This document shows, piece after piece, positions 27,894 to 37,740 of a DNA stretch of 64,000 bases. A program made the position numbers and the translations under genes. Location of the stretch: NCBI RefSeq assembly GCF_001552175.1, contig NZ_BCQR01000001.1, forward strand, positions 83,284-147,283, in the 5' to 3' direction. This DNA comes from Actinomadura kijaniata NBRC 14229 (GTDB taxonomy: Bacteria > Actinomycetota > Actinomycetes > Streptosporangiales > Streptosporangiaceae). The notes below the pieces were generated by a model, which searched no databases, was not told the origin of the DNA, and saw only the letters and a list, made by a program, of their open reading frames with translations. The stretch's first letter is position 1; each line of letters starts with the position of its first letter.

Positions 27894-29325
27894 GGTCCTT
27901 CAGCTCGTCCAGCGCGTCGTTCAGGTGGTCGATCAGCTCGGCCGGGTCCGGGACCAGGTCGCGGCAGGCGACCACGCCCACGTCGACCTTGCCGTCGTAG
28001 GAGAACACCGTGATGTTCAGGCCGCCGCTGAGGTCGGTCACCACCGAGATCGGGTAGTAGCCGAGGACCCTCGCGCCGCACAGGTACAGCGGGAACTGCG
28101 GGCCGGGCACGTTCGAGATGATGAGGTTCAGCGGCAGGAACCCGGCCGTCGGGAACGCCGTCATCGCCAGCCGGATGATCGGGGCGGCCAGCGGTGCGGG
28201 CAGCAGCCCCGCCATCTCCTGGACCCACGCGCCCGACGACGACACGAAGCGGCGCTTCGCCCGGTCCATGTCGGCGCGGGTCGCGGCGTACCGGTCGGCC
28301 GGGTCCGCCAGGTGCGTCGCCAGCGGCGCGGTCATGATGGAGACCTGGTTGCCCGCGTCGGGGTCGTCGTCGCCGCGCCGCAGCGACACCGGCACCCCGG
28401 CGACCAGCGGGTCCGACGGCAGCGCGCCCCGCTTGTCCAGCCAGGTGCGCAGCGCCCCCGCGCACAGCGCCATGACCACGTCGTTGACGCTGCCGCCCAG
28501 GACCCGGCGGATCTCCTTGATCTCCGCCAGGGACAGCTCCCCGTAGGCCACCGCGCGGCCCCGGCCGATCGGCTGGTTGAACGGCGTCGGCGGCGCGCTG
28601 GTGCGGGGCGCGGGCGGCGGGGCCTCGCGGCCGAGGACGCCGTGCACCAGCCGCGTCATCCGGCCCACGCCGGGGATCGCCGCGACGCCGGGGATCTCGT
28701 CCAGGTGGGGCGCGGTGCGGGCCACCGACACCGCGCTGCGGAACGGGTGCAGCGCCGTCTTCAGCAGCGCCGTGCTCATCATCGTCCACGCGCCGGGGGC
28801 GCGCTTCGGCTCGCCGTCGGCGGCGGGCACCGGGCGGGGCTCGGGCGACAGGTCGAGCAGCGCGGCGAGGGTCTCGGCGGCCATCACGCCGTCGATCGCC
28901 GCGTGGTGCACCTTGACGTAGACGGCGGTGCGGCCGCCCGACAGGCCCTGGATCAGGACCATCTCCCACAGCGGGCGGGACCGGTCGAGGGGGCGTTCGT
29001 GCAGCGTCGCGACCGCGTCGGCGAGCTGCCGGTCCGAGCCGGGGGCGGGCAGGGCGATCTCGAAGATGTGGCGTTCGGGGTCGAAGCCGGGGTCGTCCTC
29101 CCAGTAGGGGCGGTCCAGCCCCAGGGGCACCTGGACCAGGCGCTGGCGGAGGGGCCGGGCGGCCAGGTGGGCCCGGTCGCGGACCAGGTCGGCCACCGCC
29201 GCGACGGTGAGCCTTCCGCCGGCGCAGGAGGCGGCGTCCAGGACGCCCAGCCCCGCGATGTGCGCGTGGGTGGTGGGCGTCTCGGCGTTCAGGAAGGTCG
29301 CGTCCACGGTCGTCAGCTGGCTCAT
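27871..29325 (-). CDS. Wax ester synthase / diacylglycerol acyltransferase (WS/DGAT family)
   Basis: A 484-aa acyltransferase of the bifunctional WS/DGAT family, which joins acyl-CoA to diacylglycerol or fatty alcohols in storage-lipid synthesis. The catalytic motif HHAAIDG (140-146) and the C-terminal PLNLIISNVPGP block are complete. The start block (LTTVDATFLNAETPTTHAHI) is also characteristic. Length is normal. ATG at 29325 is chosen because it opens exactly at that block. It faces the hypothetical gene on its right-hand coding end (23-bp overlap) and diverges from ung. Lipid storage of this kind is common in actinomycetes. Confidence 0.95.
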   Translation of the reverse strand: MSQLTTVDATFLNAETPTTHAHIAGLGVLDAASCAGGRLTVAAVADLVRDRAHLAARPLRQRLVQVPLGLDRPYWEDDPGFDPERHIFEIALPAPGSDRQLADAVATLHERPLDRSRPLWEMVLIQGLSGGRTAVYVKVHHAAIDGVMAAETLAALLDLSPEPRPVPAADGEPKRAPGAWTMMSTALLKTALHPFRSAVSVARTAPHLDEIPGVAAIPGVGRMTRLVHGVLGREAPPPAPRTSAPPTPFNQPIGRGRAVAYGELSLAEIKEIRRVLGGSVNDVVMALCAGALRTWLDKRGALPSDPLVAGVPVSLRRGDDDPDAGNQVSIMTAPLATHLADPADRYAATRADMDRAKRRFVSSSGAWVQEMAGLLPAPLAAPIIRLAMTAFPTAGFLPLNLIISNVPGPQFPLYLCGARVLGYYPISVVTDLSGGLNITVFSYDGKVDVGVVACRDLVPDPAELIDHLNDALDELKDLTRNARD

Positions 29326-29574
29326 CTCGTCCCGCTCTCGCTGCTCTGGGTGCTCTTCGCCTACCCCTCTAGGAGTTACGGACTACGGGACGGTAGGTCA
29401 ACGGAGGTTGTTAGGAAGTAACGCGGACTTAACAGGACGTTCCGGGCACTCAGACAGCGCGTTTCCCTCGTTTCGTACAAAATTTTCCAACCGACAAACG
29501 TCCCATATCGGTCAAGACCTTCCGTCCGGAACGTTCCATGAGCAAGAGGGCCGCGTCCTGTCGGCCCGGCGGTC

Positions 29575-29580
29575 TAAGGT
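29575..29580 (+). promoter_or_regulatory. -10 box of a probable leaderless ung transcript
   Basis: TAAGGT fits TANNNT and ends eight bases before the ung ATG, with no Shine-Dalgarno sequence in between. The 263-bp gap to the acyltransferase gene is less G+C-rich than its surroundings, as expected for a divergent promoter region. Confidence 0.45.
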
Positions 29581-29588
29581 AAAGCGCC

Positions 29589-30263
29589 ATGACGGGACGA
29601 CCACTCTCGGAGATCGTTGAGGCGGGCTGGGCGCAGGCGCTGGAGCCGGTCGCCGACCGCATAGCGGCCATGGGCGAGTTCCTGCGCGCCGAGGTCGCGG
29701 CGGGCCGCCGCTACCTGCCCGCCGGACCCCACATCCTGCGCGCGTTCCAGCAGCCGTTCAACGAGGTCCGTGTGCTGATCGTCGGCCAGGACCCCTATCC
29801 CACGCCCGGCCACCCAGTGGGTCTGAGCTTCTCGGTGGCCCCCGGCGTCCGGCCCCCGGAAAGCCTGATCAACATCTACCGGGAGATGCGCGTCGACCTG
29901 GAGCTGCCCTGGCCGACCAGCGGCGACCTCACACCGTGGACGCACCAGGGCGTCCTGCTGCTCAACAGGGTGCTGACGGTCGAGCCGCGCAAGTCCGGCT
30001 CGCACCGGGGCAAGGGCTGGGAGGAGGTCACCGAGCAGGCCATCCGCGCCCTCGCCGCCCGTGACAAGCCCCTGGTGGCGATCCTGTGGGGCCGCGACGC
30101 CCGCAACCTGCGGCCGCTGCTGGGGAGCGTCCCGGCGATCGAGTCGGCCCACCCGAGCCCCCGCTCGGCCGACAAGGGGTTCTTCGGATCCCGCCCGTTC
30201 AGCCGGGCCAACGCCCTGCTGGAGCAGCAGGGCGCCGCCCCGATCGACTGGAAGCTGCCCTGA
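29589..30263 (+). CDS. ung: Uracil-DNA glycosylase (family 1)
   Basis: A 224-aa base-excision-repair enzyme that removes uracil from DNA. The water-activating loop GQDPYP (66-71, catalytic Asp68), the LLNRVLTVE strand with its uracil-recognition Asn and the Leu-insertion loop [14 protein letters not shown] near residues 193-206 are all present. Length fits the family. The ATG is preceded by a TANNNT box rather than a ribosome-binding site. It stands alone and runs tail-to-tail with the following hypothetical gene, 13 bases apart. Confidence 0.96.
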   Translation: MTGRPLSEIVEAGWAQALEPVADRIAAMGEFLRAEVAAGRRYLPAGPHILRAFQQPFNEVRVLIVGQDPYPTPGHPVGLSFSVAPGVRPPESLINIYREMRVDLELPWPTSGDLTPWTHQGVLLLNRVLTVEPRKSGSHRGKGWEEVTEQAIRALAARDKPLVAILWGRDARNLRPLLGSVPAIESAHPSPRSADKGFFGSRPFSRANALLEQQGAAPIDWKLP

Positions 30264-30276
30264 GGCGCCCGCCCCG

Positions 30277-31161
30277 CTAGCCCTCCGTGGGCAGGCGGCG
30301 CAGCAGCGCGGCGAACTCGTCGGACCCGTCCGGCCCGGCGTCCGGCCGCAACGGCGTCAGCCGCCGCCGCTCGTGCCCCCAGTACACGCCGGGGGCGCAC
30401 GGGTCGTCGGCGTCGGCGTGCATCTCGGCGACCACGTCGGCGAACACCGGCAGCACCTCCGCCACCGACCGCGACGCGATCGGGTACAGCAGCAGCGTGC
30501 TGTGGCACGGCGCGCCCACCAGCGCCCCGTGGACGTTGTCGGCGGGCAGGAACTGGTGGATCTCGCTGAGCAGCGCCGACACGTAGCGGCTGCCCGGCTT
30601 GGTGATCACCCGCACGTTCCGGCCCGGCAGCAGCGGCTGGTCGCGGACCTGCACGTCGGCCAGCTCGCGGTCATGGGTGTTGGTCATGACGTACCCGAGC
30701 CGGTGCAGCCCCAGCAGCCCCGCGCGGGCCTTGGTCAGCGGCCCGCCGTACCGGGGGTGCTCGATCATCACCATCGCGTCGAAGTGGTCCCCGGCCGGGA
30801 CGACCACCAGGCCCTCCCGGTCGCGCGGCGCCAGCTTCGGCACGATCCGCAGCCGCAGCAGCTCCCGGACGTCGCCGAACAGCTCCATCTCGCCGACCGC
30901 CCGCACCGCGCGGTCGTCGACCTCGCGCAGCCACTCGTCCACCAGCCGCGGCCACGCCGCCGGGTCGTCGCGCGCGCACCGCTCCAGCACCGTCCAGGTG
31001 GAGGCCCGCGCCTCGGACCGCCCCAGCGGCAGCACCACCTCCGAGGTGCCCTCGTCGAACCAGGCCGACGGGACCACCACGGGCAGCAGATCGCGGATGA
31101 GCGCGTGCACGTCCCCCGCCGCGTCCAACGGTTCCAACACCCATCCCCTCTCACTCGTCAC
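30277..31161 (-). CDS. Conserved hypothetical protein
   Basis: A 294-aa soluble protein without signal peptide or membrane segments. Recognisable blocks are AWFDEGTSEVVLPLGRSE near the N-terminus, GYVMTNTHDRELADV in the middle and PCHSTLLLYPIASRS towards the end. The last recalls the DUF1444/YtpQ type, but I cannot assign it firmly. No catalytic motif is evident. The GTG at 31161 diverges from plsC; a GTG seven codons inside is an alternative with a closer purine-rich stretch. Role unknown. Confidence 0.72.
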   Translation of the reverse strand: MTSERGWVLEPLDAAGDVHALIRDLLPVVVPSAWFDEGTSEVVLPLGRSEARASTWTVLERCARDDPAAWPRLVDEWLREVDDRAVRAVGEMELFGDVRELLRLRIVPKLAPRDREGLVVVPAGDHFDAMVMIEHPRYGGPLTKARAGLLGLHRLGYVMTNTHDRELADVQVRDQPLLPGRNVRVITKPGSRYVSALLSEIHQFLPADNVHGALVGAPCHSTLLLYPIASRSVAEVLPVFADVVAEMHADADDPCAPGVYWGHERRRLTPLRPDAGPDGSDEFAALLRRLPTEG

Positions 31162-31267
31162 CGGTTCACGTCCGTCTCCCTACCTTCTCAGAGTTCCGAC
31201 TAACTGTGTGATCTATCGCCGGTGTTCGTCTCACCCCGTGCCGGTCGCCGCGAGCGGCGATCCCCAG

Positions 31268-31273
31268 TACGGT
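31268..31273 (+). promoter_or_regulatory. -10 box of a probable leaderless plsC transcript
   Basis: TACGGT (TANNNT) ends six bases before the plsC ATG and no Shine-Dalgarno sequence separates them. Confidence 0.45.
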
Positions 31274-31279
31274 GCACGC

Positions 31280-32059
31280 ATGGCCGAAATCGTGTACCCG
31301 CCGGTGATCAAGGCGGCTAAAGGGCTGTTCAAGGCCCTGAACCTGAAGTTCCGCCTGGAGGGAACGGAGAACATCCCCGCCACCGGCGGCGCGGTGCTCG
31401 TCAGCAACCACGTCAGCTACCTGGACTTCATCTTCGCCGGGCTCGGGGCGCACCCGGCGGGGCGGCTGGTGCGGTTCATGGCGAAGAAGGAGATCTTCGA
31501 CAACCGGATCGCCGGGCCGCTGATGCGGGGCATGCACCACATCCCGGTGGACCGCCAGGCGGGCGCGGCCTCCTACAAGGCGGCGCTGAACGCGTTGAAG
31601 TCCGGCGAGGTCATCGGGGTGTTCGCCGAGGCGACGATCAGCCGGTCGTTCACGGTGAAGGACATCAAGAGCGGCGCGGTGCGGATGGCGGTGGCGGCGA
31701 ACGTCCCGCTGGTCCCGATGGCGATCTGGGGGCCGCAGCGGCTGTGGACCAAGGGGCGGCCGCGCCAGCTGTTCCAGCGGGGCGTGCCGATCACGATCCT
31801 GGTCGGCGAGCCCATGCACCCCAAGCGCGGCGACGACTACGACCAGGTCACCAAGGAGCTGCGGCAGCGGATCTCGGACCTGCTGGAGAAGGCGCAGCGC
31901 GAGTACCCCGAGATCCCGGCGGCCGACGAGAAGTGGTGGCAGCCCGCCTACCTGGGCGGCACCGCCCCGACGCCGGAGGAGGCCGAGGCCCTCGACGCGG
32001 CCGAGGCCGAGGAGCGCGCCGCCCGCCGGGCCGCCCGCGAGGCGCGGGAGCAGGGGTAA
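31280..32059 (+). CDS. plsC: 1-acylglycerol-3-phosphate O-acyltransferase (PlsC-like)
   Basis: A 259-aa membrane-associated acyltransferase of the LPLAT superfamily, making phosphatidic acid from lysophosphatidic acid. The catalytic block NHVSYLD (43-49: His44, Asp49) and the PMAIWG block are typical. The substrate-binding motif, usually FPEGTRS, here reads FAEATIS near residue 112, keeping the Glu but losing the Gly; the same variation occurs in other actinobacterial LPLATs to my recollection. The C-terminus is an acidic/basic helix (EAEALDAAEAEERAARRAAR) likely to form a coiled coil. It precedes the AAA ATPase gene by 43 bases. Confidence 0.9.
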   Translation: MAEIVYPPVIKAAKGLFKALNLKFRLEGTENIPATGGAVLVSNHVSYLDFIFAGLGAHPAGRLVRFMAKKEIFDNRIAGPLMRGMHHIPVDRQAGAASYKAALNALKSGEVIGVFAEATISRSFTVKDIKSGAVRMAVAANVPLVPMAIWGPQRLWTKGRPRQLFQRGVPITILVGEPMHPKRGDDYDQVTKELRQRISDLLEKAQREYPEIPAADEKWWQPAYLGGTAPTPEEAEALDAAEAEERAARRAAREAREQG

Positions 32060-32102
32060 ATTCGATGGACTCCGGCGGGACCACAGGCTGATCATCGAAG
32101 GC

Positions 32103-33253
<1,151 letters not shown>

Positions 33254-33254
<1 letters not shown>

Positions 33255-33351
33255 TCCGTGTTTCCAAGCCCCGGCGCTCGCGCCTCACCAGGTCCTGGCG
33301 AACGCGACATCGCTTCGCGATCCGGCCCGCGGGCCCACGTCGGAACAGGCC
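33254..33351 (+). mobile_element. MITE-like element, copy B (about 98 bp)
   Basis: Starts GTCCGTGTTTCCAAG and ends CGGAACAGGCC, imperfect inverted repeats related to copy A, with CTAG on both flanks (33251-33254 and 33352-33355). The core CTCACCAGG and CGACATCGCTTCGCGATC is shared, but about 75 bp of copy A's right half is missing. The left CTAG holds the stop of the AAA ATPase gene and the right one the stop of the convergent XRE-type gene, so the element fills the whole gap. Confidence 0.75.
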
Positions 33352-33942
33352 CTAGCCCTGGTGGCCGGGCGGTTCCTCCGGTCGTGCCCGGACGCGGGCC
33401 TTGTCGCCCTGCGGACCGAAGATGTGCAGGATCTCCACGGGGCGGTCGCCGTTCGGGCCGAACCAGTGCGGCTCGGCCGTGTCGAACTCGGCCACCTCGC
33501 CGGGCCCCAGCGTGATCTCGCGTTCCCCGAGGACGAGCAGCAGTTCCCCGGCCAGCACGAACAGCCACTCGTAACCGTCGTGGGCGACGAGCCTGCGGGG
33601 GCAGGGCGCGATGACCTGCTTGAAGACCCGCAGGCGGCCCGGGTACCGCGTCAGCGGCACCAGGACGCTGCCCGCGCGGCGCCGCAGCGGGGTGAGGTGG
33701 ACGCGCGGGTCGCCGGTCGCCGGGGCGGCGATGAGCTGGTCGAGCGCGACGCGGTGGGCGCGGGCGATCGGGATCAGCAGTTCGAGGGTGGGGCGGCGCC
33801 GGCCTGACTCCAGCCGGGACAGGCCGCTGACGGAGATGCCGGTCGCCTCCGACAGCGCCGCCAGGGTCATGCCGCGGTCGCGGCGCAGCGAGCGCAGCCG
33901 GGGCCCGATGGCGGCGAGCAGTTCTTCCATTTCGGCGTCCAC
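33352..33942 (-). CDS. XRE-family regulator with C-terminal cupin domain
   Basis: A 196-aa regulator. The N-terminal XRE HTH (LAALSEATGISVSGLSRLES, near 29-48) is followed by a linker and a C-terminal cupin sensing domain (about 115-185) with YEWLFVLAGELLLVLGERE and GEVAEFDTAEPHWFG. This architecture usually senses a small molecule and controls an adjacent transporter or enzyme. It diverges from a DHA2-type exporter, with a near-palindrome in between. The start is either GTG 33942 (used) or ATG 33930; neither has a strong ribosome-binding site. The TAG stop lies in the CTAG flank of MITE copy B. Confidence 0.88.
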   Translation of the reverse strand: MDAEMEELLAAIGPRLRSLRRDRGMTLAALSEATGISVSGLSRLESGRRRPTLELLIPIARAHRVALDQLIAAPATGDPRVHLTPLRRRAGSVLVPLTRYPGRLRVFKQVIAPCPRRLVAHDGYEWLFVLAGELLLVLGEREITLGPGEVAEFDTAEPHWFGPNGDRPVEILHIFGPQGDKARVRARPEEPPGHQG

Positions 33943-33971
33943 GCCCGCCAGTCTGGCCTGGCCGGGGATTT

Positions 33972-33988
33972 TTTGCAGTCTTCGCAAA
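33972..33988. promoter_or_regulatory. Candidate operator between XRE-cupin regulator and MFS gene
   Basis: TTTGC-AGTCTTC-GCAAA, 5-bp arms within an A/T-rich island in otherwise G+C-rich DNA, 30 bases from the regulator start. It is a plausible binding site for the XRE-cupin regulator. Confidence 0.5.
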
Positions 33989-34054
33989 TCTCCTGGCCGG
34001 GCGGGTTCCGGCGGCCCGACAGTGTTGCTCCCGCGACCATGCGAAGGAGTGACG

Positions 34055-35470
34055 ATGGACAGACGTTGGACGGTGCTGGCGACCTGCTGCCTGAGCCTGT
34101 TCCTGGTGGGTCTGGACACGACGGCCGTGAACGTCGCCCTGCCCGCGATCGGCGCCGGGCTGGACGTCGGGACCCGCGGCCTGGAGTGGACGGTCGACGC
34201 CTACACGCTCGTGCTGGCGAGCCTGCTGATCACGTCCGGCGCGCTGGCCGACCGGTTCGGGCGGCGCCGCGTGTTCCGGCTCGGGCTGGTCGTCTTCGGT
34301 GTCGCGTCGGTCGCCTGCGCGCTCGCGCCGACCGCCGGCGTCCTGGTCGCGGCCCGCGCGGCGCAGGGCGTCGGCGGCGCGATGCTCAGCCCGGTGGCGC
34401 TCGCGATCGTCGTCAACGTGATCACCGAGCCGCGGCGGCGGGCGCGGGCGATCGGCGTGTGGGCGGCGGTCTTCGGCGCCAGCATGGCCGCCGGGCCGCT
34501 GGTGGGCGGCGTTCTCGTCGCGGAGTCCGGCTGGCGTTCGGTCTTCTGGATCAACGTGCCGGTGGTGGTCGCGGCGCTGGTGCTAACCGCGGTGTTCGTG
34601 CCGGAGTCGCGGGCGGAGCGGCCGCGCCGGCTCGACGGGTGGGGGCAGCTGCTGCTGGCCGTCGTGGTCGGCGGCGCGGTCGCCGCGCTGATCGAGGGGC
34701 CGCACCTCGGGTGGGGCTCGCCCGCGATGCTGGCCGGCTACGTCGCGGTGGCGGTGGCGCTGGGCGCGTTCGCCGGGGTGGAGGCGCGCCGGGAGGAGCC
34801 GCTGGTGGATCCGCGGCTGTTCCGCCGCCCGCCGTTCCTCGCCGCCGCGGTGGGCGCGGTCGTGGTGTTCGTCGCCCTCGGCGCGACGCTGCTGCTCACC
34901 ACCCTCTACCTCCAGCACGCCCGGGGCATGTCCCCGATGGCCGTCGGGCTCGTCACGCTGCCGATGGCGATCGCCGCGACCGTGTGCGCCCCGCTCTCGG
35001 GCGTGCTCGTCGGCCGCTTCGGCGCGCGCCCGCCCCTGCTGCTCGCCGGGGCCTTCCTCACGGCGGGCGGCCTCGGCGCCGTGGGCATCGGCCCGCACCC
35101 CGACGTCCGGCTGCTGTCGTCGGCCCTGCTGCTGATCGGTGTCGGGTTCGGGTTCGCGAACGCGCCGATCACCAACACCGCCGTCAGCGGCCTGCCGCCG
35201 GCCCACGCCGGGGTCGCCGGGGCGATCACCTCCACCGCCCGCCAGCTCGGCTCGGCCCTGGGCGTCGCCGCCGCGGGCGGCTTCCTCGCCGGCGCCGCCC
35301 CCGCCCGGCTGGCCGAGGCGTCCCGCCCCGGCTGGTCCCTGGTGGCCGCCTGCGGGCTGCTGGTACTGATCACGGCCCTGGCCGCCCCAACAGCCGCCTC
35401 CCGCCGCAAGCCGCCGATGAACGCCCCGAAGACGGAAACGAACGAACAACGCCTACCCCTCCACCGATGA
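34055..35470 (+). CDS. MFS exporter, DHA2 (EmrB/QacA-like) family
   Basis: A 471-aa 14-helix proton antiporter. It has the D-motif region (LFLVGLDTTAVNVALPAIG), loop motif GALADRFGRRRVFRLG, antiporter motif C (VFGASMAAGPLVGGVLV) and a C-terminal hydrophilic tail. GAAGGAG lies about six bases before the ATG. It diverges from the XRE-cupin regulator gene, which probably governs it. Drug or metabolite export is the family role; the specific compound is unknown. About 450 bp of non-coding, partly duplicated DNA follows. Confidence 0.9.
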   Translation: MDRRWTVLATCCLSLFLVGLDTTAVNVALPAIGAGLDVGTRGLEWTVDAYTLVLASLLITSGALADRFGRRRVFRLGLVVFGVASVACALAPTAGVLVAARAAQGVGGAMLSPVALAIVVNVITEPRRRARAIGVWAAVFGASMAAGPLVGGVLVAESGWRSVFWINVPVVVAALVLTAVFVPESRAERPRRLDGWGQLLLAVVVGGAVAALIEGPHLGWGSPAMLAGYVAVAVALGAFAGVEARREEPLVDPRLFRRPPFLAAAVGAVVVFVALGATLLLTTLYLQHARGMSPMAVGLVTLPMAIAATVCAPLSGVLVGRFGARPPLLLAGAFLTAGGLGAVGIGPHPDVRLLSSALLLIGVGFGFANAPITNTAVSGLPPAHAGVAGAITSTARQLGSALGVAAAGGFLAGAAPARLAEASRPGWSLVAACGLLVLITALAAPTAASRRKPPMNAPKTETNEQRLPLHR

Positions 35471-35610
35471 ACACCCCCGGCGCGACGATCAGCCGCCCGG
35501 CTCCGGAGACTCCGTCCGACCGGGCACGGGAGCGCGGACCGGAGAGAGGTCGGCGAGATCCTTGCTCGGCCCGGCGCAGCCACGGCGCGGACCGCCGACC
35601 GGGCACCGGG

Positions 35611-35898
35611 GCGGGCGCGGCGGCCAGGGGTGAGTACAGCGGCGGGTGTCCACCTGGAGCCCGGCGCAAAGTGGGGCTTGGCCGTCGCCCGACCAGAGAC
35701 AGGCTCCCCCCGCTGGTCGCCCAGCACTACCGCGCTCAACCGGCATGATCGCGATGTGGGCGGCGGGGCGGGCGCGGTGGCCAGGGGTGGGCGCGGTGGC
35801 GCGCTGACGCTTGGCGCCCGGCGCAGAAGGGGGCTTGGCCGCCGCCCGGCCGGAGGCGGGCTCCCCGGAGGGCTCCCAGCGATACCGCGCTCGCTCGG
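35611..35898. repeat. Imperfect tandem duplication in a gene-free stretch (35471-35923)
   Basis: Two related segments of about 130 bp start 157 bp apart (35611 and 35768). They share blocks such as GCGGGCGCGG, GGCCAGGGGTG, GCCCGGCGCA, GGGGCTTGGCCG and TACCGCGCTC in the same order. Neither copy has a convincing start, ribosome-binding site or family motif, so this looks like decayed or non-coding repeat DNA. The rest of 35471-35923 shows nothing else I can name. Confidence 0.6.
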
Positions 35899-35923
35899 AC
35901 CATTGGCAAAGCGTCGGGTGGGG

Positions 35924-36478
35924 TCAGGGGTGGGTGCGGCGGTGGGTGGCTACTCGTTCTCGGGTGGCGCAGCGGCGGGAGCAGTAGCGGCGGGGCGGGC
36001 CGCCGCCGGTGGCCAGGAAGACGTTCTGGCAGGTGCTTGAGGCGCACACGCCGCCGGGCGGGCGCTGGGTGTCCCACAGCAGGATGGTCAGGGCCAGGGC
36101 GGAGGAGGTCAGGAACCACTCCGGCCACGGGGCGTCGTCGTGGCCGTCCAGGTGGGGGTGCCACGGGCCGGTGCCGTCGTGGGAGGTCAGGCGCGGGGGG
36201 CCGGGGGCCTGGCGGAGGAGGGCGTTCAGGGCGGATGCGGCCCGGTCCACGTGGGCGGCCTCGAAGACCTCGCGCAGCGTCCGCGCGGCGGCCCGCATCT
36301 CCCGGACCTCGGCGTCGGTCACGGTCACCGGGTCCGCCTCGCCGTGCTCCCGCAGGATCCGGGCGATCTCGGCGGGGGTCGGGTCCCCGGTGGTCAGGGC
36401 GTTGACCAGCGCGACGGTGCGGTGCGCCATGGCCTGCACCGAGTGCCGGGTGGACCATTCACGGCCGGGAGAGGGCAT
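35924..36478 (-). CDS. CGNR zinc-finger (ABATE domain) regulator
   Basis: A 184-aa protein of the actinobacterial family with an N-terminal ABATE-type sensing domain and a C-terminal CGNR-type zinc finger. Four ligand Cys are in place (Cys145, Cys150, Cys166, Cys170: VCASSTC and YCSRRC). The CGNR tetrapeptide itself reads CATR, a variant. Such proteins are usually DNA-binding regulators of a neighbouring transporter or enzyme, here the divergent MFS gene. TACATT six bases before the ATG at 36478 suggests a leaderless start. An ATG six codons upstream (36496) lies within the inverted repeats and is less likely. Confidence 0.85.
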   Translation of the reverse strand: MPSPGREWSTRHSVQAMAHRTVALVNALTTGDPTPAEIARILREHGEADPVTVTDAEVREMRAAARTLREVFEAAHVDRAASALNALLRQAPGPPRLTSHDGTGPWHPHLDGHDDAPWPEWFLTSSALALTILLWDTQRPPGGVCASSTCQNVFLATGGGPPRRYCSRRCATRERVATHRRTHP

Positions 36479-36487
36479 GGCGGCAAT

Positions 36488-36549
36488 GTAACGCATCTGG
36501 CGTGGTTTTGCGTTACCTGTGTAACGTGCCGATCATGTTAAAGCGTTAC
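36488..36549. promoter_or_regulatory. Tandem inverted repeats between CGNR regulator and MFS gene
   Basis: Two pairs of arms: GTAACGC (36488-36494) with GCGTTAC (36510-36516), and GTAACG (36521-36526) with CGTTAC (36544-36549). Spacers are 15 and 17 bp. They cover the divergent promoter and the first codons of the MFS gene. Confidence 0.65.
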
Positions 36550-37740
36550 CGCATGGGATGTTATGTCGCCGGGGCGGCCTCGGCGCGGGCCGGGGACGAG
36601 ATGTCGGGGCCCGCGCTGCTGCTGGCCGGGCTGGCCGTCACCGGCTCGGAGACCGCCGCGTCGACGCTGCTGGCGGGGCTCATGGTCGCCGCCGCCGTGG
36701 GCGGCCCCGTCTTCGGGGCGCTGCTGGACCGGGTCGAACGGCCGGGCAGGCTGCTGGCCTGGGCCCTCGCGGTCTACGCGGGTGCGCTCCTGCTCATCCT
36801 GGGAACCCTGGGCCGCCTCCCCCTCGCCGCCGTCGCGGCGATCGCGGTCGGCGCGGGTCTGCTGGGTCCCGCGCTGGCAGGAGGGTGGACCTCCCAGTTG
36901 CCCCGCGTCGTCGGCCCGGAACGGCTCCCCCGCGCCAACGCGCTGGACGCCATGACGTTCAACGCCGCCGCACTGGCGGGTCCCGCCCTGGCCGGAGCGG
37001 TCGCGGCGCTGGCGGGCGCGCCGGCGGGCATGGTCGTGGCGGCCGCCCTCATCCTGGCGGCCCTTCCCGTCGCGTGGACGCTCCCCGCGACGCGGACGCC
37101 GCGTTCCAGGACGCCCGGAGGACGGTCCTTCGGGCGGGACCTGGCCGCCGGGGTGGGGGCCATCGTCCGCGTCCGGGCGCTGGCCGCCGCGACGGCGGTC
37201 TCCGTGGTCTCCTGTGTGGGGCAGGGCGTCCTGCTCGCCTGCGCCCCGCTGCTCGGGGCGCGGGTCTTCGGCTCGGCCGACCGCGGGGCGCTGTTGCTGT
37301 CGGGCGTCGCCGCCGCGGCGCTCGCGGCCAACGCCGTCCTCGCGCGCCGTCCCGGGCCGCTGCGCCCGGACACCGTCGTGTGGGGCAGCGCCCTGGTGCT
37401 GGCCGTCGCGCTCCTGCTGGCCGCCACGGAACGACCGGTGCTGGTCGCGGTGGCGGCGCTCGTAGCCGGGGTGGGCGAGGGGCCCCAGCTGACCGCGCTG
37501 TTCGCGGTCAGGCACCGGGAGGCCCCGGAACGCCTGCGGGGCCAGGTCTTCACCACCGGCGCCAGCCTGAAGATCACCGGTTACGCGGTCGGGGCGGGGG
37601 CCGCCGGGCCGCTCGCCGCCTGGTCGCTCCCCGGAGCGCTGGCCGTCGCCGCAGCCGTCCAGGTCGCGGCGGCCTCGTGCGCGCTGGTCGGCGCCGGGCC
37701 GCGTCAGGAACGCGTCGCGCCGGCGAACAGCCGCCGGTAG
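36535..37740 (+). CDS. MFS transporter
   Basis: A 401-aa membrane protein with about twelve hydrophobic segments, including LLLAGLAVTGSETAASTLLA and the loop region FGALLDRVERPGRLL. It is shorter than most major facilitators at the N-terminus: the first helix appears reduced, and MLKRYRMGCYVAGAAS may substitute. The start is uncertain, ATG 36535 (used) or ATG 36553, because the inverted repeats run into the 5' end. It diverges from the CGNR zinc-finger regulator and overlaps the convergent DUF2470 gene by 37 bases. Substrate unknown. Confidence 0.82.
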   Translation: MLKRYRMGCYVAGAASARAGDEMSGPALLLAGLAVTGSETAASTLLAGLMVAAAVGGPVFGALLDRVERPGRLLAWALAVYAGALLLILGTLGRLPLAAVAAIAVGAGLLGPALAGGWTSQLPRVVGPERLPRANALDAMTFNAAALAGPALAGAVAALAGAPAGMVVAAALILAALPVAWTLPATRTPRSRTPGGRSFGRDLAAGVGAIVRVRALAAATAVSVVSCVGQGVLLACAPLLGARVFGSADRGALLLSGVAAAALAANAVLARRPGPLRPDTVVWGSALVLAVALLLAATERPVLVAVAALVAGVGEGPQLTALFAVRHREAPERLRGQVFTTGASLKITGYAVGAGAAGPLAAWSLPGALAVAAAVQVAAASCALVGAGPRQERVAPANSRR

